The notes below the pieces were generated by a model that did not search any database, was not told the DNA's origin, and saw only the letters and a program-made list of their open reading frames with translations. From Akkermansia muciniphila (GTDB taxonomy: Bacteria; Verrucomicrobiota; Verrucomicrobiia; Limisphaerales; UBA9464), in contig CAMDGV010000014.1 of assembly GCA_945898055.1 (NCBI GenBank), positions 1 to 64,000 of the forward strand: a DNA stretch of 64,000 nucleotides, in the 5' to 3' direction. A program made the position numbers and the translations under genes. Positions within the stretch are counted from its first letter, which is position 1. Every line of letters starts with the position of its first letter. Below are positions 16,373 to 26,497 of the stretch, piece after piece.

Positions 16373-17107
16373 ATGTCCGCCTACGACACTTTTGTTTGCT
16401 CGGCTAGAAACCAATTCGATCGCGTCGCCGAAAGTCAACGTGCTGTTATCATCACAGCTGGAGAATGGGTCGCCGAGGCTCTTGCCGCGGATGGCTTTTT
16501 GTTTGCCTTCGGTACCGGCCATTCCCACATGGTTGCTGAAGAAATCTTCTACAGAGCTGGTCATCTAGCACGCGCTATCCCAATTCTCGAGGAAACCCTG
16601 ATGATGCATCTTCATGCCGTCGAGGCGACTCATCTCGAACGAAAAACTGGCCTCGCAAAGCAAATCTTAGACGGTTATCCGACTAAATCTGGGGATGTTC
16701 TGGTGGTTGCTTCCAATGGCGGGCGCAATGCTGTTCCAATCGAAATGGTTCTCGAAGCTAAGGCACGCGGAATTCGCACCGTTGCGATTACCAACGTCGA
16801 CCAGAGTTTCCGTTGGCCATCACGTCATGCCTCCGGTAAACGGCTCGCAGAAGTCGCCGATCTCACCATCGACAATTGTGGCGTCGACGGCGATGCCGCA
16901 GTTTCCCTGAGCGGCTTCCCTCATCGTGTAGGCCCCCCCTCGACAATCACCGGTATCCTAATTATAAATCTGATTGTCATTCATGCGATTGATCTCCTCG
17001 TCCAAAGGGGCGTGGATCCTGAGGTTTATATCAGTAGCAATACCAACGGCGATAATCACAACGATCGTCTTTTAGAAAAATACAAGTCGCAGATTCGACA
17101 CCTGTAA
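16373..17107 (+). CDS. SIS-domain protein (UPF0309-like)
   Basis: The 244-aa protein is a single SIS (sugar isomerase) domain. Visible elements are LFAFGTGHSHMVAEEIFYRAG (a phosphosugar-binding GTGxS loop), VLVVASNGGRNAVPIEMVLEAKARGIRTVAIT, and a C-terminal VYISSNTNGDNHNDRLLEKY. The last two features match the UPF0309 group, which is related to GmhA-type isomerases and often found beside N-acetylglucosamine or N-acetylmuramic acid genes. The true substrate is unknown. It stands divergent from the polyprenyl synthase operon and 33 bp before a secreted beta-propeller gene. Confidence 0.82.
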   Translation: MSAYDTFVCSARNQFDRVAESQRAVIITAGEWVAEALAADGFLFAFGTGHSHMVAEEIFYRAGHLARAIPILEETLMMHLHAVEATHLERKTGLAKQILDGYPTKSGDVLVVASNGGRNAVPIEMVLEAKARGIRTVAITNVDQSFRWPSRHASGKRLAEVADLTIDNCGVDGDAAVSLSGFPHRVGPPSTITGILIINLIVIHAIDLLVQRGVDPEVYISSNTNGDNHNDRLLEKYKSQIRHL

Positions 17108-17140
17108 CGGTCTCTATATCATCGGACTTATTGTTCCCTT

Positions 17141-18463
17141 ATGAATCTGGTTTTTTCCACGCTGCTCGTCGCCTTAGCAACCTCCTCAATCCTCGCCGCG
17201 GTCTCAAAGGAAGATTGGTCCCAATGGCGTGGGCCAACTCTCAACGGATCCAGTCGAGCCCGAGATCTGCCTGCCCTCCTTGACCCATCCTCTTTGAGTT
17301 GGACCGCGCCGCTCCCCGGAAAAGCCGGATCAACTCCGATCGTTTCCGGTGACCGAGTCTTTGTCACTTCGCCAGATGATCAGAAAAACTTACTATTGCT
17401 CTGCCTAGACCGAAAGTCTGGCCGCGAATTATGGAGGCAGACTGTGGGCGTCGGAGACAAAGAAGTTGGACGTAATAACATGTGCGCTCCTTCTCCGATT
17501 ACCGATGGGCACCGTGTTTACACACTTTTTGGCACCGGGGATTTTGCGGCATTCGATCTCGACGGGAAACCTCTCTGGAATCGTAACCTCGGCAAAGACT
17601 TTGGCTCCTTCGCCGTTATGTGGATTTTCGGTTCCAGCCCTCTTCTCCACGAGGGCCGCCTTTACCTACAGGTCTTGCAACGCGATGAAATGCCCCCTGA
17701 TTACCCGCGGTTCGATGGCAAATCAAAACGCGATTCCTTCCTCCTCTGTCTCGATGCAAAGTCAGGGAAAGATCTGTGGCGTCATATTCGAAAGACCGAT
17801 TCCACTAAAGAAAGTAGCGAATCTTATGCCACGCCGATTCCATTTCAGGGGCCTAACGGATTGGAATTAATTGTCGTCGGTGGTGATTATCTTTCGGGTC
17901 ATAAATTTCGGGATGGCTCAGAACTGTGGCGCGCGCGGCTCTATGAAAAGCGGGACGATTGGTACCGTATCGTGACTTCTCCAGTGATCGCCGCTGGTCG
18001 TATTCTCGCCTCAGGTCCCAAAGGCCAACCCGTGGTCGCTTTCCGAGGTGGAGGAAAGGGCGACGTGACCACCTCCCACCGTGACTGGGAATTCCGAGAC
18101 GCGCCGACTGATTGGAGCACCCCTTGCGTCCTTAACGGGGCCCTCTTTGTGCTCGACGGCCAGAAACGGCGGATCACGCGGATTAATCCGGAAACGGGTG
18201 CTCCGGTCTGGTCAGGAAAGATTCCCGGTGCCAGCCCTATTTGGGGCTCCCTCTCCGGTGGCGAGGGTAAACTCTATTGTCATGATGAGAACGGGACGGT
18301 CTACGCTCTCTCTGCGGGGGATAAATTCGAAGTCCTCTCCAGTCACTTCTTCGCAGGGGAAGCCCCTTGCAAGGGCAGTATCGCTCTCGCGAATGGCCAG
18401 ATCCTGGTACGGACAGCCAAAGCCCTTCATGCCTTTGGACAGGTCAAACTCAGAGCCAAGTGA
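17141..18463 (+). CDS. secreted PQQ-like beta-propeller protein
   Basis: This is a 440-aa protein with a signal peptide (about residues 1-20, ending ILAAVS). The first mature motif is EDWSQWRGPTLNGSS, typical of verrucomicrobial and planctomycetal outer-membrane-protein-assembly/PQQ-like propellers. Blades repeat the pattern LLLLCLDRKSGRELWRQ, FAAFDLDGKPLWNRN, LLCLDAKSGKDLWRH and ITRINPETGAPVWSG, about seven in all. No PQQ-dehydrogenase catalytic residues are evident, so it is more likely a binding or structural propeller than an alcohol dehydrogenase. The stop overlaps the start of comB by 4 bp. Confidence 0.82.
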   Translation: MNLVFSTLLVALATSSILAAVSKEDWSQWRGPTLNGSSRARDLPALLDPSSLSWTAPLPGKAGSTPIVSGDRVFVTSPDDQKNLLLLCLDRKSGRELWRQTVGVGDKEVGRNNMCAPSPITDGHRVYTLFGTGDFAAFDLDGKPLWNRNLGKDFGSFAVMWIFGSSPLLHEGRLYLQVLQRDEMPPDYPRFDGKSKRDSFLLCLDAKSGKDLWRHIRKTDSTKESSESYATPIPFQGPNGLELIVVGGDYLSGHKFRDGSELWRARLYEKRDDWYRIVTSPVIAAGRILASGPKGQPVVAFRGGGKGDVTTSHRDWEFRDAPTDWSTPCVLNGALFVLDGQKRRITRINPETGAPVWSGKIPGASPIWGSLSGGEGKLYCHDENGTVYALSAGDKFEVLSSHFFAGEAPCKGSIALANGQILVRTAKALHAFGQVKLRAK

Positions 18464-19257
18464 CCCCTCTCTCCCTGCCTCAAATCCGAGTTCTCTTTAG
18501 CCCTGCCGAGTTTCTGCAACTCCACGGTCAAGATCTCTCCCGGACCACCTGTGTGGTCTTCGATGTCCTGAGAGCGACCTCCACTTTGCTCGAAGCTCTT
18601 CATCAAGGAGCCAGAGGAATCTGGCCCGCCGAAACGATCGAAGAGGCGCTCGCCTTGAAACAATCTAATCCTCATTGCCTGCTCGCCGGTGAACGCGAAG
18701 GGTTGCGAATCACCGCTGCCCAGAGCGGTGGAGTTGACTTTGACCTCGGAAATTCTCCTCTGGAATTCACCGCCTCAGTCGTCGCGGATCGGGAGATTAT
18801 TATGACCACAACGAACGGAACCCGAGCGCTCTCTGCCTGTCGGGGTGCTGCGGAGATTCTCGCTGCTTCTTTCAGTAATATCGGAGCTGTTGCGGCTTAC
18901 TTAACTCTCAATCCACCCTCTCAACTTCTCTTAATTTGTAGTGGAACGTTAGAAAATGCCTCCTTCGAAGACGCCCTTGGAGCCGGCGCATTAGTCGATC
19001 GACTTTGGCCTCTTTACGGAGATCCAGTTAAAGCGCGCCCGGATGACTCCGCAGCTATCGTCCGTAGCCTCTTCCAGCATCACCAATCGAACCTTCTGGC
19101 TTCAGCGCGTCTTGCTCGTAATGGCCGACGATTATTGGCTGTCCCTCAACTAGCTCCTGATCTTCCCCTCTGCATGGATTTAGATCGACTCAACCTCGTT
19201 GCACGGGTCGATTCAGACGGAATCTTACGCGTCATTGATTCCCAATCTGAGAATTAA
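18460..19257 (+). CDS. comB: 2-phosphosulfolactate phosphatase family protein
   Basis: From the GTG at 18460, which overlaps the upstream stop as GTGA, the protein has 265 aa, the normal ComB length. Family motifs are VVFDVLRATSTLLEAL near the N-terminus, AGEREGLRI, FDLGNSPLEF, IIMTTTNGTRALSAC and ENASFEDALGAGALVDRL. ComB hydrolyses 2-phosphosulfolactate in archaeal coenzyme M synthesis; in bacteria the homologues probably serve sulfolactate or related metabolism, and the substrate here is not established. Coupling to a secreted propeller gene gives no functional clue. The upstream frame is open to 18367, but that part lies within the preceding gene. Confidence 0.87.
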   Translation: MTPLSLPQIRVLFSPAEFLQLHGQDLSRTTCVVFDVLRATSTLLEALHQGARGIWPAETIEEALALKQSNPHCLLAGEREGLRITAAQSGGVDFDLGNSPLEFTASVVADREIIMTTTNGTRALSACRGAAEILAASFSNIGAVAAYLTLNPPSQLLLICSGTLENASFEDALGAGALVDRLWPLYGDPVKARPDDSAAIVRSLFQHHQSNLLASARLARNGRRLLAVPQLAPDLPLCMDLDRLNLVARVDSDGILRVIDSQSEN

Positions 19258-19353
19258 CCGAGTTTCACTTTGACCTGACGAGGAACCGTCTCTACCCAGA
19301 ACCGTTGGGGTATAAGTGCAAAGAATAGGTGAGTGGAGAAGGATTACCTCGAC

Positions 19354-20580
19354 TCAACGGCGCCGGGTTGATCCACAAAAATAACCTTTTCCGATCCGCA
19401 TTCCCTTGGTCTTACGCTCAGACAATGGCCCCAGTTTCGCTTCGTCAAATAAGGCGGTGTACGTGTAATTAAAGCCGGCTAATTTAACCCGTTCCACTTT
19501 TCTAGAAATAAACCGCTCAATGGCCGCAACCTGAGGAGCCTCGCCCGCACAAAACAAAGTGAAAGCATCTCCTAAAGCTTGGGCTCGCCCGGTCCGACCA
19601 ATCCGATGCACATAATCTTCAGGATGCTCCGGCACATTGTAATTAATGACGTGCGAGACCTCAGCTATATCCAGACCGCGCGCGGCAATATCAGTAGCCA
19701 CTAATACCTCGTATTCCCCGGATTTAAACCCATTTAACGCCTGCTCTCGTTCCTTTTGCGAACGATCTGAATGGATGACCGCTGCTTTGTGATTGTGACG
19801 TTTCAACAAAGATTCCACCGAATCTGCATCCCGGCGCGTCCGGCAAAAAACGATGGCACTCTCCCAGTGAATCTCAGTCAAAATAGCCAGTAAAAGTGGC
19901 TGTTTCTGCAATTCAGCGACCGGATATAAAACATGCTTTACGGTTTCAGCCACCGAGCGCCGCGCTCCAATCTCAATGGTCACCGGATCCTTCATCGCCC
20001 AAGTAATCAAGGTCTCAATAGCCGGCGGGATCGTCGCCGAAAACAAAGAGGTCTGCCGTTCCTTGGCACACTTTAATAAAATCCGGCGGACGTCTGGCAG
20101 AAAGCCCATGTCCAACATCCGATCAGCCTCGTCGAGCACCAGAAATTTTACTCGCCCGAGATCAATTGCACCCTCGCCCATATGGTCCAGAAGGCGACCG
20201 GGGGTCGCGACAATTACATCCATCCCCGCTTTCAGATCGTCACGCTGCTTGCCGTAACCCACTCCGCCATAAATTAAACCCACTCGCAGTGGCGTGAATT
20301 TAGCGTACTTTACAAAATTCTCATGGGTCTGAACTGCCAATTCTCGGGTTGGCTCGAGCACAAGGCACCTTGGCCCAGGGCCGTGCTGGCCGAGTTCACT
20401 CAGAATTGGGAGCGCAAAGGCTGCTGTTTTACCCGTACCGGTCTGAGCAGACCCAATCACATCCCTCCCCTCCAAAAATCTTGGAATAGCCTCAGATTGA
20501 ATGGGTGTCGGCTCTTGGTAACCGAGTCCCTCGACCGCATCCAGAATGGATGGTCTCAGGCCCAGTTCAGAAAAACGCAT
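19354..20580 (-). CDS. DEAD-box RNA helicase (RhlE-like)
   Basis: Starting at the ATG at 20580 the protein has 408 aa and begins MRFSELGLRPSILDAV, the standard start of this family; the frame continues 30 codons upstream without support. All helicase motifs are present: Q motif (GYQEPTPIQ), AQTGTGKT (45-52), PTRELA, TPGRL, VLDEADRM (DEAD 150-153), SAT, ARGLDIAEV and HRIGRTGRA. It has a short basic C-terminal tail, GKGYFCGSTRRR, instead of a long RGG tail. ATP-dependent RNA unwinding in ribosome assembly or mRNA decay is the expected role. It is convergent with comB and follows mqnC by 50 bp on the same strand. Confidence 0.9.
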   Translation of the reverse strand: MRFSELGLRPSILDAVEGLGYQEPTPIQSEAIPRFLEGRDVIGSAQTGTGKTAAFALPILSELGQHGPGPRCLVLEPTRELAVQTHENFVKYAKFTPLRVGLIYGGVGYGKQRDDLKAGMDVIVATPGRLLDHMGEGAIDLGRVKFLVLDEADRMLDMGFLPDVRRILLKCAKERQTSLFSATIPPAIETLITWAMKDPVTIEIGARRSVAETVKHVLYPVAELQKQPLLLAILTEIHWESAIVFCRTRRDADSVESLLKRHNHKAAVIHSDRSQKEREQALNGFKSGEYEVLVATDIAARGLDIAEVSHVINYNVPEHPEDYVHRIGRTGRAQALGDAFTLFCAGEAPQVAAIERFISRKVERVKLAGFNYTYTALFDEAKLGPLSERKTKGMRIGKGYFCGSTRRR

Positions 20581-20630
20581 TAGTGATGTTAGCGAAATAG
20601 AGCTTAAGTAGGAAGATGGAATTTGGAGGG

Positions 20631-21842
20631 TTATTGAGCACGCGTGGACTTCTCCACTCGACGGTACCAATTGTCACGTTGGACCGCCCGGTATCCCAAC
20701 TCCTCAATCAATCGCTCCATGTCCGTTACCCCTAATCGAAAGGTCGCTCCAGCCGAACTCACCACGTTCTCTTCAATCATAATTGAGCCAAAATCATTCG
20801 CCCCATACTTCAAAGCCACCTGCCCAATTTCTGGCCCTTGGGTCACCCACGAACTCTGTAGATTAGTCACATTGTCCAAATAAATTCGGGCTAATGCTTG
20901 AGTCCTCAAATACGCGTGCCCGCCGACTGTCTCGGCTCTCAAGACCGTGTTTTCCGCTTGAAATGTCCAACAAATGAAAGCCGTAAAAGCCCCGCCGTTC
21001 AATCGCCCCGCTTCCAACGCTGCCGAATACTCTCTCGCTTGCTCGGCGGAGTCGCTCCCTCCCTGAATCAAACCTTTGGCGACCAAACGCTGCAAGGATC
21101 GGTCCTGTTGCGAACGTACTACTTCCAAATGCTCGATCCGGTCCGCTAAGGTCTCCACATGCCCAAACATCATCGTCGCCGTACTGGCCAAACCAAGCTC
21201 ATGGGCCACATCCATCACTCCCATCCACTGCACGGTATTCGCTTTCAAAGGCGCAATCCGTGCCCGAACCCGGTCGACTAAAATCTCACCGCCGCCTCCA
21301 GGTAAACTACCCAATCCAGCTGCCATAAAGTCTCGCAAAAGTGTCTCAACTGGCTCTTGGAAAAACTCAGAAAACGCCACAAACTCGCTTGGGCTAAATC
21401 CGTGGATATTAAAACCCGGATACTTTAAACGAACATGCGCGAGAAGCTTGAGGTACCAATCCTTGCTCAATTTCGGATGATGGCCTCCTTGCATCAGCAT
21501 CTGGGTGCCGCCCAAGGCTAATGTCTCTTCAATCTTCTGATCTAATTCATCCAAGGTTAGGACGTAAGCATCCGTATCCTTCTCCGATCGCCAGAAAGCA
21601 CAAAACTTACAGTAAACATTGCAGACATTGGTGTAGTTAACATTGCGATCGACGATAAAAGTCACCGACTGATTACCAGTCCCGTCTAAAGCATCCGCTT
21701 TAGCCAACTGCCGACGCCGGTCTGCGAGTGCGCCTAATTCTTCCAAAGGCAATCCATAAAGACGCTCTGCATCCGTAGCGAAAATCCGCTCCCCATCCCA
21801 AACTCGTTGAAGGAGACTCTCTAATGTCCGGTCAGCAACCAT
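20631..21842 (-). CDS. mqnC: cyclic dehypoxanthinyl futalosine synthase
   Basis: The 403-aa radical SAM enzyme carries CNVYCKFC (cysteines 74, 78, 81) after VDRNVNYTNVCNVYC, which is characteristic of MqnC. Further family motifs are MQGGHHPKL, IHGFSPSE, LPGGGGEIL, GVMDVAHELGL and ATMMFGHVET. It cyclises dehypoxanthine futalosine in the futalosine route to menaquinone in the cytoplasm. Residues about 248-283 (from SLQRLVAKGL to EAGRLNG) form an insertion of about 36 residues before GAFTAFICWTFQ, where the usual sequence has only a few residues. The core is otherwise intact, so activity is expected. Other mqn genes are not in the window. Confidence 0.9.
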   Translation of the reverse strand: MVADRTLESLLQRVWDGERIFATDAERLYGLPLEELGALADRRRQLAKADALDGTGNQSVTFIVDRNVNYTNVCNVYCKFCAFWRSEKDTDAYVLTLDELDQKIEETLALGGTQMLMQGGHHPKLSKDWYLKLLAHVRLKYPGFNIHGFSPSEFVAFSEFFQEPVETLLRDFMAAGLGSLPGGGGEILVDRVRARIAPLKANTVQWMGVMDVAHELGLASTATMMFGHVETLADRIEHLEVVRSQQDRSLQRLVAKGLIQGGSDSAEQAREYSAALEAGRLNGGAFTAFICWTFQAENTVLRAETVGGHAYLRTQALARIYLDNVTNLQSSWVTQGPEIGQVALKYGANDFGSIMIEENVVSSAGATFRLGVTDMERLIEELGYRAVQRDNWYRRVEKSTRAQ

Positions 21843-22102
21843 GGTGATAGTCTACCTCCGTTCCCAATCGATACAAGGAACCGGTCAGTCCTCGGGCCTT
21901 TCTCCTGTCTCATAGTTCCGCTCTTGCTGCTGGGATTCTCAGAATTCCTCAAGAAATCGTGTCTCGCCGCGCTAACATCTCTCCAAGGTTAGAGATTTAA
22001 AATAGGGACAAACACCCCCGTCGAGTTCTCTTCTTGAAGAAGTCCTCGCAGTTAAGCCGAGAGAAAAGATACCCCTTCGGCTTCGTCCCCTTAAAAAAGA
22101 AA

Positions 22103-25100
22103 CTACTCCTCCCACAGTCTAAAGAATCGCATCAATCGAGTCGGATCAACCGCCAATGGTATTCGAAGCATCCCCGATGGGGTCACCTGAATCTCGACCC
22201 CCGAGGGAATCCAGTTCGAGTCCGAGCCATTCAAATGCTCTGCTGACTGAACCTTCACCCCGCGCCCTTGGACCGAAACTGGTGCACCCAATGAATCAAT
22301 TGCCTGCATTTCAATGTTCCAGACCGCTCCATTTAACTCTTGGTTCACGATCCGCCCTCCCGCGATTCGCCGCCGTAGCCCGATATTTAATTGCTTGGCC
22401 TCTTTATCAATTTGACTCACCGACTCCGCACTCACCGTCGCGATCATGGTATCAACCGGCAAAGCTCCAAATCGAAGCGTGGTCCGCCCACCGACCCCTC
22501 TAACCTTAAAACCAATCTCGACGACGACTGACGAACCTGCTGGCGCGGCCGTACCCGCAGATCTCCAAAGAATTAGGCCGAGTCGCCCGCTCTTGGCCTG
22601 AATATTATTCTCGATCAAGGCGGTCCCTGGCGCAGCACGTGCCCCGATATAATCCATCACCGAAGCATCAAATTCGACATTGAATGAAAGTGCATTTTCG
22701 TTGCCCTGCCCGTTGAGCACAACTGGGACCCAAGTCTCTTGATTAACCACTAAATCCGACCATCCAAAATTAAGCCGTCTCGACTTCAATGGCTCCAGAT
22801 CCGAACCGAGTCTCTTTGATCCCTCTGCCGGACTAGACCGATTCATCACCGTCAGCCCAGCAGGTCCACCAGCCGGTTTCTTTGGATCCAAATTAGCAAC
22901 ATATCGCGCTATCTGAACTAGGTCCGCCAAGTCTAATTTAGTGTCTCCGCTCGATTCAAAGGGGGCCGTATCCATCCGACTTCTCGAAATCTCTGTCTGA
23001 AATGCAGTCAAATTCCTCGTGGACAAAACGGAAACGATCGAAGTGATATCCGCAACATTGACGGCAAAGTTACCGTCAACATCCCCCTCGTAAGAGTCCG
23101 CCAAAAATCGGATTAGCCCCGTCTCCGCCCCCATCGAAGCCAAGGTGGCATTCGTCAGCGCAACGCTAAGAGGAATGTCGTAGTCACCAAGCGAAGGAGT
23201 TGAGAAAGCGGTCAAAGGCCGGACGGCGATCTCCACCGAAGGAACCGGGCTCATCGATCGGATGGGTCCAATGGATGCCAGGTCTTGAGCTCGTAGGGTC
23301 AATTTTCCTAAACCGTTTGTCCCAAACTTAAAGGCTGAGGTTAAATCCTTTCTCGAGATCAAGATCTGCACATTAATTTGATTAAGAGATACGCCAGTTA
23401 ACGGTTCTGTGCTGACCATTGAACCAAACATCTGCATCACCGCCGTCGCTTGAGCCTCAATTTCAGCATCCAACTTAAATGCGATATTATTTGATCCAGA
23501 ATACAAATAAGGTGAATTAATCAAGAGACTAAACGAAATTGCCGACTCATCACCGAATCCAAAAAAACCTATAGGAACATCAAATATGGCACTTGGAACA
23601 GCCATTATATCTCTAGAAATCCTAAGTGTTCGATCCACATTAAGTGTAACTAATTTAGAAACTCCGACGACTCCACCAACTGAATTAGTTACGGTGACAC
23701 GATAAATCCCAGCGTTTGTTGGATGCCCAAATACCAAAAACTTTGAATTGTTAGTAAAAGCTTGGACGCTCTTGTAGGTACCACCTACTAGCTTCTCCCA
23801 CTTTATATTAGGTGCTGGAGTTCCTCTAATTGAAAGATAAGCACTTAGATCAATTATATCAAAAGCACCCACCGCCACTGTCATAGCAGTCCCCAGACTA
23901 GAATTCGGCGACCAACTCCCACCGCCTGAAATCGAATTCGGTAAAGAAACAGGAACAGTGACTAGGGCATTCTCAATCACAGAGACAAAAAATGAGGCAA
24001 CCTGTTGAGACCCCATTATCTCAGTTCCTCGTACTGAAGTGAATTGTCTTATATTAAAACGGTATTCTCCATTCATGGATCCACCCAGAGTCGCTGCGAG
24101 GGTCAGAGTCGCATTTCCAGGCGAATTCGTAAGTTTCACCGGATAAATACGACTCGCCGGCCACGCTGCCCCATTGATCGTAAATAAATGAGAAGCATCA
24201 ATCCAACCGCTCGTGCTCAATTGCTCCAATCTTACCTCTGCCGAAAGTGAACCGGTCAGCCGGGCCTCAAAAGTCACTCGAGAACCAATTGCACCATTTA
24301 GATTTGTTTTAGGTAAGTTGATTATAACCGGAAGAACAGGTATTACCGAAAGGGTAATAGCCTGTCCCTTGGATGCATCTATCGAGTCACTTGATTTAAA
24401 AAGAGGGGTTCGAATCCGAAGAGAATAGGCAGCAATTTGGTCGAAAGAAAAAGAGGGAAACTTTAGGGTTTGAGAGGTCGCACCCGGTATCTCAGCACCC
24501 CCCTTTAACCACTGAAAAAGAGTGTTTTCCGGGGCGATCCATTCATCTTCATTAAATAGAACAAGGTTTGTAGCACCCAGAGAAACAGGCCCAATAAAAG
24601 TTGATCCATGGGGATTATTTGAATAAGTAGCTACGAGCTGAGGAGCAATAACAGTCGGGTAACTCTCGAAATTCACCTTATTTGTTATCGAGACACCCAA
24701 CAAATTTTCCACAATAACAATATAACTTCCTGCGGCCATCTCCGAGATTTTCTGACGAGCTAATCTTCTGTAGGTCGTTCCAGAAGCAAGGCTTGATGCT
24801 CCGGTGATGTCTGATGGACCACAGAGTAAGTCAAGTGATAATGCATCGTAAATTCTCACATTTGGCGACGGATTTCCTTTTGATCTTACCTCGAATAGAA
24901 GATTTGTAAGGCTAGGATCATCGAGACCAACCGCATCCAGAAAAATGCCAGAATTATTTGTGCCAAATGCCTTAAAAGAGCCGTCAAGGCCGGGACTCCA
25001 GAGCGCAAGATTCTCTGAGACATTCCCTTTTATATTTTTACCAATCCGAATTGAGATATCACTAGGAAACGAACCTAATTTGACTTCAACAGATTTATTA

Positions 25101-26497
25101 AAACTACCGAAATTGTTGTAGGCATTCACCTCAATAATAACCTGATCCAATTGCTCAGTTTGAGGAATCTCTAAATTTAATGTCGGCAGCTTGGCTCCAA
25201 CAATAATAACTCCATTCTTGCGCCATCTATATTGAATTGGAGGCCCTCCACGTTTAACTTGTGCAGAGAGAACTAATGTTTTTTCTCGCATTAAGTAATC
25301 TGTCTTGAAATCGAATGTCTCTCGACCGATTGCTCCTTGGATTGCCTCAATGACTGGTGGGTCTTTAGAAGTTAAGGCCAAATTATGGTTTCCGCCTGCC
25401 GCAATATCTACAACGTTTGAAAGACCGTAGGGAACCGAGACCTGTCCAGAGCCATTATAGCCCCAAGCCACTACCGTCCCATCGTCTTTTAGCGCCAAGG
25501 TATGAGCGCGGCCGGTCGCGATTTTCTTTACACCTTTCAATCCTGCGGGCACCAGAGTTCGTCCATCAGTTCCATTGCCCCAAGCCACAACAGTGCCGTC
25601 AGCCCGCAGTGCTACTAGATGACTAGCCCCAGCTTTAATTGAAATAATGTTGGTCGCCGATGGGGGTATTTGCACCACACCCCAGTCGTCTGAACCCCAT
25701 ACGCTCACCTGCCCACCTTGAATAAGTGCGGCACTGAAGTATTCGCCAGCGGTAATATCAACCGCATTCACTAAGCTGACCGGCACAGAGTTCTCCCCCC
25801 AGAAATTATCCCCTCCAAATCCTAAGACAGAACCGGTTGAGCGCAGCCCGAGGGCGTGCGTTGAACTGGTCGCGACGGCAATAAATTTGTCACCATCAAA
25901 TCCGGGTGCTGTACCAAATGAAGGAAATGGGGTGGCCGCAATATCGCCGAAGAACCGAAGATTGCCGGGGAACTGCCCAAGTGCAGTCGGGGTTTTGGCC
26001 TCTTTAAGGATGACGACACCGTGGAGATATCCGAACGCGACACGGTTTAGAGAAATAGTATCATTTTTATCACTAAGAGCGGAATTCCAAGTTGTTGTGT
26101 CGCTGGTTCCTGGGGAGATTTGCCCGCTCGCACTCCCCTTTAGCCCACTCATTCCCGAAATAATAAAGCGGTTTCCTTTATAAGAGTCCCCATTTATTAT
26201 AATTCCTTTCCGAAGAGCTACAGCATTTACGAATTCGCCGGCGGCTATACCCTCAATATCCCCATCGGTAATACCTGTTGGTAGCGTTGGAATTTTATTT
26301 AGGCCCAGAATTGACTCACCCCACGCCACTAGCGTTTGAGCGGATTCGACTTGGGCAATGAGCGGATGATGACTGAGACCAGCAAAAAGGAGGACTAGTA
26401 GCAACCGACATAGGAGAAGGTTCCAATGCGTGGGTCTGAAGTCCCTCGTACCCATGGGAAATTGACTGTTAGTGTTTCCTGAGTCTGGCAAGTTCAT
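22103..26497 (-). CDS. giant secreted protein: RCC1-like repeats, Ig-like, dockerin and cohesin-like domains
   Basis: This 1464-aa protein has a signal peptide ending near residue 50. Residues about 50-385 contain RCC1-type propeller repeats (VVAWGNGTDGRTLVPAGLKG, then VKKIATGRAHTLALKDDG, and several variants). A long central region has Ig-like/beta-sandwich segments with the signature TYSLRIR and GIYRVTVTNSVGG. Near 1136 is a dockerin type I pair of calcium loops (GDVDGNFAVNVADITSIVSVL and SGDTKLDLADLVQIARYV). Residues about 1254-1332 resemble a cohesin domain (WVPVVLNGQGNENALSFNVEF). Having both partners in one chain suggests self-assembly or intramolecular contact at the cell surface. The coding sequence has lower GC in the centre than at the ends. 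Confidence 0.82.
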   Translation of the reverse strand: MNLPDSGNTNSQFPMGTRDFRPTHWNLLLCRLLLVLLFAGLSHHPLIAQVESAQTLVAWGESILGLNKIPTLPTGITDGDIEGIAAGEFVNAVALRKGIIINGDSYKGNRFIISGMSGLKGSASGQISPGTSDTTTWNSALSDKNDTISLNRVAFGYLHGVVILKEAKTPTALGQFPGNLRFFGDIAATPFPSFGTAPGFDGDKFIAVATSSTHALGLRSTGSVLGFGGDNFWGENSVPVSLVNAVDITAGEYFSAALIQGGQVSVWGSDDWGVVQIPPSATNIISIKAGASHLVALRADGTVVAWGNGTDGRTLVPAGLKGVKKIATGRAHTLALKDDGTVVAWGYNGSGQVSVPYGLSNVVDIAAGGNHNLALTSKDPPVIEAIQGAIGRETFDFKTDYLMREKTLVLSAQVKRGGPPIQYRWRKNGVIIVGAKLPTLNLEIPQTEQLDQVIIEVNAYNNFGSFNKSVEVKLGSFPSDISIRIGKNIKGNVSENLALWSPGLDGSFKAFGTNNSGIFLDAVGLDDPSLTNLLFEVRSKGNPSPNVRIYDALSLDLLCGPSDITGASSLASGTTYRRLARQKISEMAAGSYIVIVENLLGVSITNKVNFESYPTVIAPQLVATYSNNPHGSTFIGPVSLGATNLVLFNEDEWIAPENTLFQWLKGGAEIPGATSQTLKFPSFSFDQIAAYSLRIRTPLFKSSDSIDASKGQAITLSVIPVLPVIINLPKTNLNGAIGSRVTFEARLTGSLSAEVRLEQLSTSGWIDASHLFTINGAAWPASRIYPVKLTNSPGNATLTLAATLGGSMNGEYRFNIRQFTSVRGTEIMGSQQVASFFVSVIENALVTVPVSLPNSISGGGSWSPNSSLGTAMTVAVGAFDIIDLSAYLSIRGTPAPNIKWEKLVGGTYKSVQAFTNNSKFLVFGHPTNAGIYRVTVTNSVGGVVGVSKLVTLNVDRTLRISRDIMAVPSAIFDVPIGFFGFGDESAISFSLLINSPYLYSGSNNIAFKLDAEIEAQATAVMQMFGSMVSTEPLTGVSLNQINVQILISRKDLTSAFKFGTNGLGKLTLRAQDLASIGPIRSMSPVPSVEIAVRPLTAFSTPSLGDYDIPLSVALTNATLASMGAETGLIRFLADSYEGDVDGNFAVNVADITSIVSVLSTRNLTAFQTEISRSRMDTAPFESSGDTKLDLADLVQIARYVANLDPKKPAGGPAGLTVMNRSSPAEGSKRLGSDLEPLKSRRLNFGWSDLVVNQETWVPVVLNGQGNENALSFNVEFDASVMDYIGARAAPGTALIENNIQAKSGRLGLILWRSAGTAAPAGSSVVVEIGFKVRGVGGRTTLRFGALPVDTMIATVSAESVSQIDKEAKQLNIGLRRRIAGGRIVNQELNGAVWNIEMQAIDSLGAPVSVQGRGVKVQSAEHLNGSDSNWIPSGVEIQVTPSGMLRIPLAVDPTRLMRFFRLWEE

